From: Micractinium sp. NFX-FRZ
Taxonomy: Eukaryota; Chlorophyta; Trebouxiophyceae; Chlorellales; Chlorellaceae
Length of the DNA stretch: 64,000 bases
Direction: 5' to 3'
Assembly (NCBI GenBank): GCA_029339195.1
Contig: JAPTJF010000319.1
Location: forward strand, 1-64,000
Shown: one piece after another, positions 35,745 through 46,952 of the stretch
Layout of the letters: every line of letters begins with the position of its first letter
Position numbering within the stretch: the first letter of the stretch is position 1
Notes under the pieces: model-generated
What the model was told of the DNA's origin: nothing
What the model saw: only the letters and a program-made list of their open reading frames with translations
Databases searched by the model: none
Position numbers and translations under genes: made by a program

Positions 35745-36911
35745 GGTACCCGGGGTTGCCTGCATTTCGGCAGGTTTGAAGGCAGCTGAGCCATTGGTGA
35801 GCGCCAGCCCAGTCGAGCGGCGGCGGTGGTGTCGGCAGCGGCAGCGGTGCCGCTGCCGCTATGCTGCTCTGCGGAGGCAACACGGGCGCCTCCAGCCTCG
35901 GACTTCCAGCACTGTCCCCTTCTCACTTGTTCAGCACGAACGCGGATCGGGTCAGTTTCTCCCAGAGCAGCAGGGGGTGACTGAGCTTGGCGACCGAGGT
36001 CCCAGCTGGAGTGCCCCAGAGATTACTGACAACTGAAATCAGTGGCTGCAGCAACTGGAGCTTCGAGGGGAAGGGTGGCCTTCATGAGGACAGGCTGCCT
36101 GGGACTCAGAATGAGCGCTCGGTCTACACGCCCCGCCTTGATCTAATGAATATAGAGGCTCCCTTGGCAGATTTGGAGAAGACTGCCGGCAAGAGCAAGT
36201 GCTAGCGGCGGCGGCCGGGGGGCCGCTGTCGGGCCGCCGGCAGCAACACAGCTGCAATGATGCATGGACCTGTGTCGGGTGAGCAGCAGCATGTTGTATC
36301 GCTCTGGTTGATGCGGCATGTCTAGGGTCAGTCCCAAGAAGAAGCGGCAACGGCATAGGCCGGTGTGGCAGTTGCGTCGGGAGGCAGTGCCTGCTGGCCT
36401 TCCCTCAACTCGTGCCTGCCGCTGCCGCTGCCGTCGCCTCTCACGACACTGTATTTGATTGAGGGCCTGCCAGTCAATGTGCCACACCTCATGATATTAT
36501 ATACTCTTGAGCTACACTTGCATGCGCGGATCTTGACCTATATGCGGGTGACTGAGGATCCTGCTTCGGAGCTTGCAGGGCTGGTCGTGCTTTTCGCAGG
36601 CAGTCAAGCAGGCAGGGGTACTGTGCAAGTGCAAAAACTCACTAGTGCCCATTGTTGAATTGACGTGGCACAATGCATTCATCAGTGGCTGATAAACTGA
36701 TTGCTCTGGATGATGGGCTGCGGCATGCGGTGCCGCTGGGATGGCTCGCCATGGCGCCGCATCTGGCGCGCGGTCATCACAAGCTTGTGAGGCCGCCGTG
36801 TTCTGCCGTGCATGCCTTCATTACTCGCCTCGCGCCGTTGCTTTCGTTTACTACTCCGAGCCGCTTTACGGAGCGGAGCGACTGCGGGTCCATTCCTCTT
36901 CTCCCCCGCTG
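35745..36911. other. Divergent intergenic region, F-box / thioesterase
   Basis: Promoters of a head-to-head pair. An AT-rich island lies near 36490-36510 (gatattatatactc), which could contain a TATA-type element. The thioesterase frame is open back to an ATG at 36741, so 36741-36911 may be coding or 5' leader. Nothing else is supported. Confidence 0.5.
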
Positions 36912-39439
36912 ATGACGCTCACAGAAGCGGAAGTGCGGGCGATCAATCTGATCGAGGTGAGAAACAACGTCGCGTGGCGGCGCTGAAGCGGGGGCAGCAG
37001 AACGCGGGCCCGCTCCGTCAAGCTCTCAGCCGCGCCCTTCCGAGCTCCCATGCCCTGCAGGTTTTGCTTGAGGACGCTGAAGCGGAGGGCCGCGACGTGC
37101 CAGAGCCCCCCTCCGAAGCTCGGACTTGGTGGGTGGCGGCGCCGGCGGCGGCAACAGGAAGGCGGTCTGGGCAGGCGTGGCTGGCGGGGCATACTCCTTG
37201 CTGCTGCTCATCTGTGCTTCCCCCAGCTTGGCCATGCAGGTCAGACGAGAGAATCCGAGCCTATTTCAAGAATGGCGGCTCCCTGCCACAAGAGGAGCCA
37301 GCAAACGGAGCAGCAGCCGCAGCAGCTGCACCGGCAGCGGCTGAGCTGGCAGCCCGCTTCCCGCCTGCGGATGCCGCCACCTTCAGCAAGTGGTTTCCCG
37401 GGCTGCCGCTGAGCAAGACCGCCTGCGACAAGCCCAGGTGAGCGCTCCCCCAACCAACAGCTCCCAATTGATACACATGCACACACACACCAGTACCCAC
37501 ACGCCTCCCTGGTGGTGCGCCTTCTCCTGGCATCGAGCGCCAACCCACCGCTGCCATCCAACCCATCCCCTGTCTGCCCCCACAGGCTGCGCGTGCTGTG
37601 CTTCCCCAACGCCGGCAATGCCGAGGACATGTACACATCGGAGGGCACCGGGGTGCGGCGTGCCCCCTCACCCCTGCTGGTGCGTGGGAGCCGCGCCGTT
37701 GGTGGGCGCAGTGATGGCACGGTGTTCGGGCAGCATGCCAAGGGCGCTGTCTGGGACGGCTGGGGCAGCAGCACACAATGTCACCATGCATGGAGCGGCA
37801 CTCCCGAATTTACATGCTTGCCGGCCCGCTCTCTGCCTGCCCTGCAGGAGTGGTGCCGCGCCAATGGCGGCGAGTGCCTGGCTGTGCAGCCGCCGGGGCG
37901 CAACATGCGGGGCAAGGAGGCGCCCATCACCGCCTGCGCTGACATGGCGGCGGCGGTGCTGCCCGTGGTGGCCAGCAAGCTGCTGGCTGTGCCATATGTG
38001 GTGAGCAGGGATGGAGCCAGGGGTGGCCTGTGAGAGCCCACATATAACCGCCGGTCTGGACAGGCTACCCAGGGGAGGCACATTGCAGAGCCGCCCTGCC
38101 TTCCAAGCATCAGGGCTGATGCGGGCAAGGGCCTACAGCCCACCTCTGCCCCCTCATACCCTCTGCCACTTATCCTCCCCCTCCCCCCACAGGTGGTGGC
38201 CCACAGCGTGGGCACCTGGAACGCCTACGAATTCCTGCGCCTGGCCCAGAAGCACGGCCTGCCGCCGCCGGTCAAGGTCTTCCTGTCAGGTGGGCAGCTG
38301 CGGGGCAATGACAGAAGAAACATGCAGGGGCAAAAGTGCGGCCGATGCGCTCCTGTATTGAGCTGCAAGGGAGCAAGCATTAAGCCCCCGGTTGTGCTGG
38401 CTGCTGGGTGGAGTGGGAATTCATGCGCAGCCGTCCCTGCAACATGCACTGCACGGTACACCCACCCCACCCACCGCCCCATGCTGCAGCCATGGCATCC
38501 CCCGACATCCTGTGGGACCAGCGGCCGTGGCGGCAGCAGCGGGGTCTGGATGAGGAGCAGTTCAAGGCGGGTGCCTGCTGGCCATGCACCTCCTTCATGC
38601 CCGCTCACAGTGTGGTGGATCCCCTGCCTGCCTAGTGCTGCATGTGTGCTGGCCGCCAGCTGAGCAGCTTCAGCACCTGCAGCGCAAGGGCCTGTCCAAT
38701 TGCTGATTCGTCCGCTTCATGAACTCTTCACCCCGGGCCCGCGTGCAGGATGAGTGCCGCGGGTGGGACGTGAACGAGCTCATCTTCTCCCCGGCGCTCT
38801 GGGGCACATACCACGTAAGGCTGCCAGCATTGCAGCATACAGCACATCGTGTGTTGGTGGCAAGCTGGGAAAGCAGGCAGCTGTGCAGAGGCTGCAGTTC
38901 ATCCCTACCCGACCCACTCTTGCACAAGCTGAGACCATCCGCTGCCCTGCCCCTTTACACCCTGTTACCTCCCAACCCCTCCTGCCTGGACTACCCTCCC
39001 CCACACCCCACCGCAGGCCCTCATGCGCGCCGACTTCACGCTGTTTGACGATTATCAGCACACCCATGCGGGGTTGGCTCCTTTTGGGTTCCCCATCACC
39101 GCCTTCTGGGGCACCCGTGACCGGCGCATCAAGCAGCACATGGTGCAGGTGCGGCTGGCAGGAGGCACGGCACACCTGCAGCTGCGGTGGCTTCAGGGCA
39201 CGTCGTTGTGGGCAGGGGGACACTGTGGACTCGCCAAGCTCACAGCCCAGTGAACCTGTCCCGCTTCTGAATCTTGACACTGCGTCTGCATTCACTCTGC
39301 GCAGGGTTGGAGCCGCTTCACGACGGGCCCCTTTGAGCTGCACCAGGTGGAGGGGCACCACCTGTGGCCCCTGGACAAGGGCAGCAAGGCGGACTGGCTG
39401 GCGGTGATTGCGAGACAGTTGGGACAGCTGCAGCTGTGA
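36912..39439 (+). CDS. Type II thioesterase (GrsT / oleoyl-ACP hydrolase family)
   Basis: Exons: 36912-36956, 37061-37128, 37240-37437, 37586-37679, 37848-38000, 38193-38289, 38490-38566, 38749-38814, 39017-39148, 39305-39439. The protein has 354 residues. Alpha/beta hydrolase fold, type II thioesterase branch: LRVLCFPNAGN, AVQPPGR with R-x-KE, the nucleophile elbow AHSVG (Ser191), MRADFTLFDDY, FWGTRDRR (Asp301) and VEGHH (His328) give a complete catalytic triad. Such enzymes release acyl chains from carrier proteins, typically clearing misprimed polyketide or peptide synthases or fatty acid synthase. No synthase is nearby, so the partner must be elsewhere. About 95 residues N-terminal to the fold are extra, with an Ala-rich linker. 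One intron (38567-38748) seems to begin with GC. An upstream in-frame ATG at 36741 is possible. Confidence 0.88.
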
Positions 39440-39906
39440 GATTGCGGCAGGCCTGGGTCTGAAGGCTTCCCAGGCAGCAGCTTTCTCTCTGGAGCAGCTC
39501 TGAGAGGCCCAGGCAGCTAATGCCCACAAGGCAGTGCATGTTGAGGGCTGGCAGCGCTGCAAGCCACACGCCTGCCGCTTGCAACTGTAGAACGCATAAA
39601 TAAGTGCCAGGTCCTTATTTAAACCGTGTAATTGAATTGTTCGTTCAGAAACGAGCCTGTTACCGTCTGAAAACAGGATGCCAAATCCGCCGCTGCTGTG
39701 CCGCGCTATGCCGCCGCCACTGGCGGCAGCTGTTTCCAACTCTCTCTGGGCCTTGCCTGGCAACACCGACGGTGCTCTCACCACACGCAGAAAGTTTTGA
39801 AACAGCCCACGGAGACTGCGGCCCACTGTATTGGGGGCAACAGCTGAGCGCGCGGGTTCGGGCAGCGTGCATGGCAGGCGGCGCAGGTGATTGATCCTGC
39901 TTCTAT
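39440..39906. other. Intergenic region, thioesterase 3' flank and WD40 promoter
   Basis: Both neighbours run on the plus strand. It includes the thioesterase 3' UTR with a TGTAA signal at 39627 and the start-proximal region of the WD40 gene. No other feature was found. Confidence 0.5.
39627..39631 (+). terminator. TGTAA polyadenylation signal of the thioesterase gene
   Basis: TGTAA is the standard green-algal poly(A) signal. This copy lies 188 nt after the stop codon, in a locally AT-rich stretch, on the sense strand. Confidence 0.6.
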
Positions 39907-41521
39907 ATGTATACAGAAAATCACGCGATGGACAATGCACGCAACAAGCAATGCTCAGTTCCAAACCCTCTTGGCTCACTGTCCGCAGACGAGCCGCCAG
40001 GTGGTCCTGGCAGCAGTGTTGATGCTAATGCACAGCCGGAAGCGGGCGCCGCGACTCCCGAGGCAGCCGAGCAGAATGGGGGCGGCGGTGGCGCCGAGCC
40101 GCCAGCCGCCGCGGCAGGAGCGGGCGCAGCAGCAGAAGAAGAGGGCGCGGAGTACTGGTTCAGCGAGGAAGAGGGGGACGAAGGTGACTGGCTGGATGCT
40201 GCGGAAGGTGGGGTGCTGAGTGTTGGGGCAGGCGGCTGCCGGGCTGCCCTGCTGGTGGTTCCTTGCTGGCGGGGGGGTGTCGTGCGTCGGCTGGCTGCGC
40301 CGTCTGCACCTGCTGTCCCAGCCGCCAGCTGCGCTCTGCCCGCATGTGTGTGCGTCACCCTTACCTTTGTGTCCTCCACAGATGGGGACTACGTGCAGGA
40401 CTGGGATGAGGGCTTTATTGACGACGACTTGGTGGATGAGGAGGGGTGGGAGGAGGAGATGATGGGGGAGGAGGGCGAGGAGGTGGGTGCTGGCGTGGGC
40501 AGCGCACTCCCTAGCGGGTTGTGTGCTAGTACTGCTTTCCCTCTAGGCGATACTGCCTTGGATTGATGCTGGTAACTGTGGACTTGCTGCTTAGGCACCT
40601 CGCTGTCTCGCTGCGTGACGCGCCGCCTTGCTGGCCCTCTCCCTGCCTGCTCACGATGCAGTGGGAGGAGGAGGAGGATGGCGAGTGGGACAGCGAGTCT
40701 TCGGACGAGCCAGGTGGGGGGTGCTGCATATAGCTTGAGTGTGCAAGTGACCGGTTCGGGCTGCTGCAGGGGCAGGTCTCTGTGCTGCCGCCGCCAGCCC
40801 AGCTGCGGCAGGGGCCATGTGGAAGCAGAGCAGCAGACACCGAATTTTGGGCCAGAAACCTGTTGCTCCTGCCCCCACACCGGCACCTGCACCGCAGATG
40901 CGGCGGAGGAGGCGGCGCAGCGCCTGGCTGGCGACACAGAGGGGCGCCACGTCTGCCCCGGCTGGGCGGCATACCCGGTGCCCACCGTGTGAGTGCAGCC
41001 TTGGGGGTGCATCATGCCACTTTCCACAGCCTCACCTTGTCTCACTGCCGCCCGCCCCCCTTTCCCCCTTCCCATGGCTTCTGCCACTTGCAGTTTGCTG
41101 AGATCCTTGCAACGGCAGAGGCTCCCTCTCACCCCTCCTTCCCCTTCACTTGCACCTCTTCCCACGCCCTGCTGCAGCTCCCACCACTTTCAGTCGGCTG
41201 ACGCCCTGGCAGTGGCAGAGGCGCCAGGGCCAGGCGGCGGCCTGCTGGCGGCCACATTCGACCACCAGGGCGTGGCGGTGTGGCTGCTGCCGGCGGCGGG
41301 CAGCATGCAGGCGCTGGGAGCAGCAGCCCAGGTGCGGAGGTGCCTGGGACACCGCTTTTGGTGCGCCTCCGATGCACACATGCATTCTTTGTGTCCTCCT
41401 CTGCTGCATCACCTCCTCCCTGGTTGTCTCCAGGAAGGGGGCCCTTTCAGGCCAGGTGCTGCGATGTGCAGTGCCTGCCGGGCGGGCTGCAAGGTTTTCA
41501 GTACCAGTGCCCTGCATCATG

Positions 41522-41552
<31 letters not shown>

Positions 41553-43133
41553 TGCCAGTTTCACCCCTCTGCCCCGCAGCCCTGCGCTGTGCGCCTGGGC
41601 GGCTTCCAGACCCCACGCGACGCCTACTCACTGGCGCTCTCCCCAGATGGCCGCTACCTGGCCACCGGCGGCGAAGGCGGCCTGCTGGCGCTGTACTCGC
41701 TGGACCCAACGGCGCCGCCCAGGTGGGGAGGAGGGATGGGGAGGAGGGACGAGGTGTGTGTGTGGGTGGGTGGATGGGAAGGGGGGGTGGGGGGTTTAGG
41801 GGTGCAACGGCTGGGGGGTGGGGGTCGGTGGGTCCCCATCGTGCGGTGGCCGCAAATGTGGCAGGGGCGGGCTGCTTGGCGTGAGCTGTTGGTATTTGCG
41901 TGAGGATGGATGGCACCCGGCCGGGAAACAAACAGCCTGCCTCCACTGCCCGCAGGCCGCGGCTGCCGGCGGGGCGGGTGCAGCTGGAAGGTCTGAACTA
42001 CTTTTTCACGCCATTGCTGCTGCCCCAGCAGCTGCGGCGGCTCCAGCAGCAGCGGGAGCGGCAGCAGCAGCAGGGGGAACAGCAGCAGGGGGAGCAGCAG
42101 CAGCAGCAGCAGCAGCAGGGGGATCACCCGGCAGGCGGGGAGGCAGCTGGCGGGCAGGAGGAGCAGGGTGTGGGGCAGCAGGAGGGGCGGGTGCGGAGGC
42201 GTTTTGTCGGGTTCCTGGACACCGCAATCGAGCACAGCCGGCAGATGGCAGAGGTGCAGCAGGCATTTGCCGACACCGGCGGTGCCCCGCTCAGCAGTGA
42301 GGCATTGCTGGCACGAGTGCAAGAGGACCGCCAGCCGGGGGCTCCGCCGGCTGCCACCACCGAGGCTGCGGAGCAGAACCGCGGCTTCCTGCGGGCCGTC
42401 ATGGGCCAGGTGGGTGGCCAGCCGCCACTGGTCAGTTTTGGGTTGACTTTGCTTGGTTCGGTGGGCACAGCACAGCAGCAGGTTGTGAGGTTCATGCAGG
42501 GGGCCTAGGTGCGTGCCAGGTGCGCTGCCACCCTGGTTTGCTGTCGTGCAGTGGGAGGGGGGTGGCAGGGCACTAGGTCGGCTGCGCCGCCACAGTGGCA
42601 GCCTGGTGTTCAACCCGCCAGCGGCATCAGCATTGTCAACCCACTCCTCCCGCCCCGTGCCCTCTGCTCTCTCCTGTCACAGGACCTGGCCCTCCTGGGT
42701 GCCTACGACGGTGCCCCACAGCAGCACCAGCACGGCGCAGTGCAGGCGCAAGTGCCGCTGCCGCAGCTGGGAGCAGAGCACTGGGAGCAGCAGGTGGGCG
42801 ACCTGACCACCAGCGAGCATCAGCAGCAGCACCAGGCTGCCGGGCTTGTGCTGGCAGCGTGCTGCTTGGGCCAGCAGTTGTCACAAGTGGAACTAAAAAG
42901 CCCGCTGCCCGCGGAGCTGCAGCCTGCTGCCCCCGCTTCTCAGAACCCCTGGGAGTGCCCCCCGATGTGCTTGTGCCCCGGCCCCTGCTGCAGGTGCACC
43001 TTGTGCTGCAGCGGGCGGGGCTGGCGGCGATGCTGCTGAGTGACGCTGTGGCAGTGCAGGAGGGGGGGAATGATGTGCAGCTCGTGGCGGCGGCCGTGGG
43101 CGGGGCTCCTCAGCCTGCCGGGGGAGGCCATCC

Positions 43134-43175
<42 letters not shown>

Positions 43176-46100
43176 CGCCGGTGCGGAGGAGCAGGTTGGG
43201 CAGCCTGGGGACAAGGGCAAGCAGCCGGTTGAAGCAGGAGCGCTGCGGCAGCAAGTGCAGCAGCAGGCGGGCCAGAGCGGAGCAGGCAACCCTGCGGCGG
43301 TGCGCCTGGGTGGCATCCTTGCTTTGGGAATGGAGCAGGCGCAGGCCAAGCGGGTGAGATGCAATTCCTGGATGCGCAGGCAAGCAGCATGTGGGGTGAC
43401 TGTGTGTGCCAGGGTTTGCCAACAGAAGCTGTTCTCGCATGCTCAACGTATGCCCAAGTTGCCTTCTAACGGATTGCGCCTTGACGCAGACTGTACCAGC
43501 AGCAGCTCACAGCTCCATTCACCCTCTGCCCTTCTTTCCTGCGTTCCGCCCTCACGCCACGCTGCAGGTTGGTTTCCTGAACGACGGCATGTGCAACGGC
43601 GTGCGGTTTGGCCTGGTGGCGGGCAGGCAGCGCCTGCTGGCCGCTGACCAGGTGCGCGGGCAGGGCAGAAAACTGTGTTTGGCCTGCATGTATCATCATC
43701 CGTGCAGCGCCACGCAATGCAGTACAAGTGTGCCTGCTGCGCCTTGGCTTGCTTGCTGACCTCTCCTTGTCTGAGCCCTCACTCTCCCCCGCCTCCGCAG
43801 TCCGGCTACATCTATGTCTTTGAGCTGCCGGCAGCTGCTGCAGACAGCGTTGCCTCGGGCAGCAACATCGAGGCAAGCCCCGCAGGCAGCGCCGACCTTC
43901 AGGCGCAGCAGCTCATGTGTTCGGGCCTGGGCGAGCCATCCCCGCACTGGCGCATGCGTCCGGTGAGCGTGCAGCCAGTAGGCCATGCAGCCGCCGAGCT
44001 GCAGCGCTGCTGACTTCCGCCTGCCCCCCGCCCGCCACAGTCTGCTGCCTGCCTGCCTGCGTTGCACACCCGCAAACCTCCCCCGCGTGCCTGCACCACC
44101 CGCTGCCTCCAACTGCCTTTGACGGGCATGCCGGTTCCCCCCGAACCTGCATTATCAACTCAGCGTGCCCTGCCTGCATACCTGCCACCAGCAACCACGG
44201 CCCCCCACTGCATGGGTCGCCCCTTCTCGCAGGTCAACTTCTTCAGCGCACAGCAGCACCCCCTGGGCGCCCAGGTGGTGCAGCAGCGCCCGGCCGAGGC
44301 GCCGCGCCCCGGGAACCGCGCAGGCACCCGGGCCGCAGCGGCGGCAGCAGCAGCTTGCAGCGAACAGGGGGGCGGCGGCACTGCTGCATGCGATGGCACC
44401 TGGGCCACGGCTGCGCTGGGGCCCTTCCCCACGCCCTGCAACCTCGCGGTGGCCTCGCCCGATGGCCGCTGGATTGCGGGTGAGCTGGAGCCGCATGCCC
44501 CGCACTCTATGCACATCACATGGATAGCCGCAACTGTGCTCCTTTTGGGAGTGCTTTCCACAAGCTGTTCACCCCTCACCAAGAGCTGCCATTATGACCC
44601 GCCCTGCTGCACCCCAGTCCAACCCTCCAACCCGCCCTGCCCCCCTTCCCCCACGTGCCGCCTGCTGCCTGCAGCGGTGGGCGACAGCCAGGTGGCTTAC
44701 CTGGCAGACCAGGCAGCCGGCTTTGCCTGGCGCCCGCTGCCCTTTGACCTGGCAGGCAGCCGGGAGGAGGTGGAGCAGGGCCTGGAGGCGGGTCAGTGTT
44801 GCGGGGTGGGGCTGGAGTTGGGCAGCATGTGGCTAGTGTCGCAGTTTGCTGGCTTGTGGGTGGGCAGCCGAGCGGGCGCCCAAGCAGCCCCCGTGCAGGC
44901 CTGCACACCATCCCTCCCTGCAAGGTTCCTTTGCCACCTCCCACCTGGCCTCACACCCCACCTGCCCAGCCTCCCCCTCTTGCCTTCCCACTCCTGGACC
45001 CTCTGCAGGCGCGCAGTACGCGTGCTGGAATGCCAGCAGCAGCCTGCTGGCCGTCAGCAGCGACGCCCTGCACGCCGTGTTTGTGTGGGAGCCAGCCAGC
45101 GGGCGCATGGTGATGCGGGTGGAGGGGCACGCCAAGCCCTGCCTCTGGTGAGACGTGCGGCCGGCACCGTGCCGGCGAAGCGGGCGTGCTGGGTGCCTGC
45201 CTTGCTTGTTTGGCCGCCTGTCTGTTTTGTCTTTTTGCTCTCCTGTCTGCTGTCTCGTTAGCTTGCCTCGCCTGCCTGCTCTCCTGTCTGCTCTCCTGTC
45301 TGCTTGCCTGTCTGCTTGCCTGGCCTGCTCTCCTGTCTGCTCTTCTGCTTGGTGGGCTGCTTGCTGTACTGAACACATTGCGGTTGCACGTCACCCATGT
45401 GCCTGACCTGCAGCCAGGCCCCCTCGCGCATGCCCATCTCATGCTGCACTGAAACCAGGCGGTGCCGCCCTTCTGACAGCCAGCCCTGCCCCCGCCCTAA
45501 CCTGCTGCCCTACCGCCCCTCGATTGCAGCATCGGCTTTGCTCCCTGGGAAGACCGCGTGCTTGTGTACTCGGAAGAGAGCAGGCAGGTGCACATGCGGC
45601 GGGTGCCGGAGCAGGGCGGCGCAGGCGGCGCGCCAGCATGCTGCGAGCAGAACGCTCGGGACGGTGAGGGGTGCAGGGCCGCATGAGAGGCTGCTGGGCT
45701 GCTTGATTGCTGACAGGCTGGCTGCCTGCCTGGTCAGCGTGCGCTCCTGCCTGGGAGGCATAGTGTTCGTCCTGCTGAGCACGCTGAGCAGGACACCACA
45801 GCACGGCCCGGCTGCAACCGTACATATGGGCGCTGCACCCTGGCACCCATGCTGCAGACCTGGCGCTCGCCCAGCACGGCGTGCAGCTCCTGCGGCTACC
45901 CATTGTGCCTGGGGACGGCGGGGGTGAGCTGGTGGGGCCTGTGTGCTGGGCTGGGGGGGCAGGGGGGTGGGCGGGGCCCCAGCTCTGGTCTGCGTACGCA
46001 CGAGGCACTGCCATGGCACTGGATTTGCTGAACTCTGTTCTCCCCTCACCTCACCTTCTCTCTGCCCTCCCTGCAGCCGCGCCCGCCATGGCGCAGGGCA

Positions 46101-46677
46101 ACCGGCGGCGGCGCGTCACCGGCATGGCCCTGGGGGGCAGCAGCCTGCTGCTGACCACACGGCAGGTATGCGAGGCAGGGGGGCAGCATGGGAGCCGCAG
46201 GGCCTATGTGGGGGCAGCACTCTCGCGAGTGCTGAAGTCCCATTCCTGCTGCCTGCCCAGGGCCGTCATGCTCCTCGTGCACCCACGCTATGTTTCCCTG
46301 CACTCACCCACGCATTTATGCTTCCCTCTCCACCTCTCCCTGGCGCTCTCCCTGGCCTGCAGGGCACTCTGCTGCGCTACCTCTCCTCTCAGCCCTGGGA
46401 TCCCAACCAGCACGCCGGCTGGCCGCCCGCGTTCAGGGCGGCGGTGCAGGCGCTGCTGCTGTGTGCGCACCGGCAGCAGCAGCAGGCGGCGCAGCGGCCA
46501 GGGGAGCAGCAGGCGGGCCTGTGGCTGCTGCCACTCCCACTTGTGCAGCAAATCGTCCAGATGGCTGCTGGGCGGCGCAGCGACTGGCTGCCCCAGCAAG
46601 CGGCAGCAGCAACGGCGGCGGCGGATGGCAGCGGTTGCGGAGCAGGGGCAGAGGATGGGCAGGCGGCAGGCAGCTGA
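39907..46677 (+). CDS. WD40-like beta-propeller protein with acidic N-terminus and polyGln insertions
   Basis: Exons: 39907-40207, 40382-40482, 40662-40713, 40898-40988, 41178-41331, 41580-41722, 41956-42409, 42683-42793, 42994-43353, 43568-43651, 43801-43962, 44233-44479, 44675-44791, 45009-45147, 45530-45663, 45858-45923, 46077-46165, 46363-46677. The protein has 1039 residues. The first 180 residues are Gly/Ala-rich and then strongly acidic (WDEGFIDDDLVDEEGWEEE). Repeats of WD40 type follow: YSLALSPDGRYLATGGEGG, VASPDGRWIAAVGDSQVAY, YACWNASSSLLAVSSD, SIGFAPWEDRVLVYSEE-like. FLNDGMCNGVRFG and PTPCNLAVASPDG recall the poorly characterised family of fungal/plant 'WD repeat-containing protein C2A9.03', from memory only. 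Gln tracts interrupt the propeller in exons 7 and 9. Probably a scaffold; partners unknown. An alternative ATG at 39928 exists. Confidence 0.78.
41522..41549. repeat. (CA)14 microsatellite before a splice acceptor
   Basis: Fourteen CA units followed by G, forming an acacag 30 nt before the inferred acceptor gccccgcag (41579) of WD40 exon 6. Use of the first AG would add 29 nt and shift the frame. Confidence 0.9.
43135..43173 (+). repeat. (CAG)13 polyglutamine tract in the WD40 gene
   Basis: Thirteen uninterrupted CAG codons inside exon 42994-43353, in frame, encoding 13 Gln between HP and RAGAEE. An interrupted Gln/Glu tract is also present at 42049-42119 in an earlier exon. Confidence 0.95.
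45239..45350. repeat. Intronic minisatellite, ctgtctgc-based 12-nt unit
   Basis: Degenerate tandem units of tcctgtctgctc / gcctgtctgctt type within the WD40 intron 45148-45529. The array is pyrimidine-rich on the coding strand. Confidence 0.75.
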
Positions 46678-46952
46678 CGTTTGAAAACCACTGTGGCCAG
46701 TACTGCTCTGTGGGGCATGCGTGTTGCGAAGCGACAGTGTTTCGTTGAAAAGAATGGATGGGGCAAAGGATGCATTCAGAAGGGGGGAGGATGGTTAATG
46801 TCACGGGAAAAGCGCAGTGTGGGGTTATTGGCACGGTTTATTGGCAGTGCACAGAAGGCAGCATGCACATGTGCAAACAGCACACATATCACATGCTGCG
46901 GCAGGCTGCCTGTGGGCAGGCTGCCTGTAGGCGTCACCCATCAATCAACCCA

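Noticed and set aside
45155..45460. Open frames of Cys/Leu/Ser repeats (CLACLFCLFALL type)
   Set aside because: They are translations of the intronic minisatellite in the WD40 gene; the flanking exons splice in frame without them.
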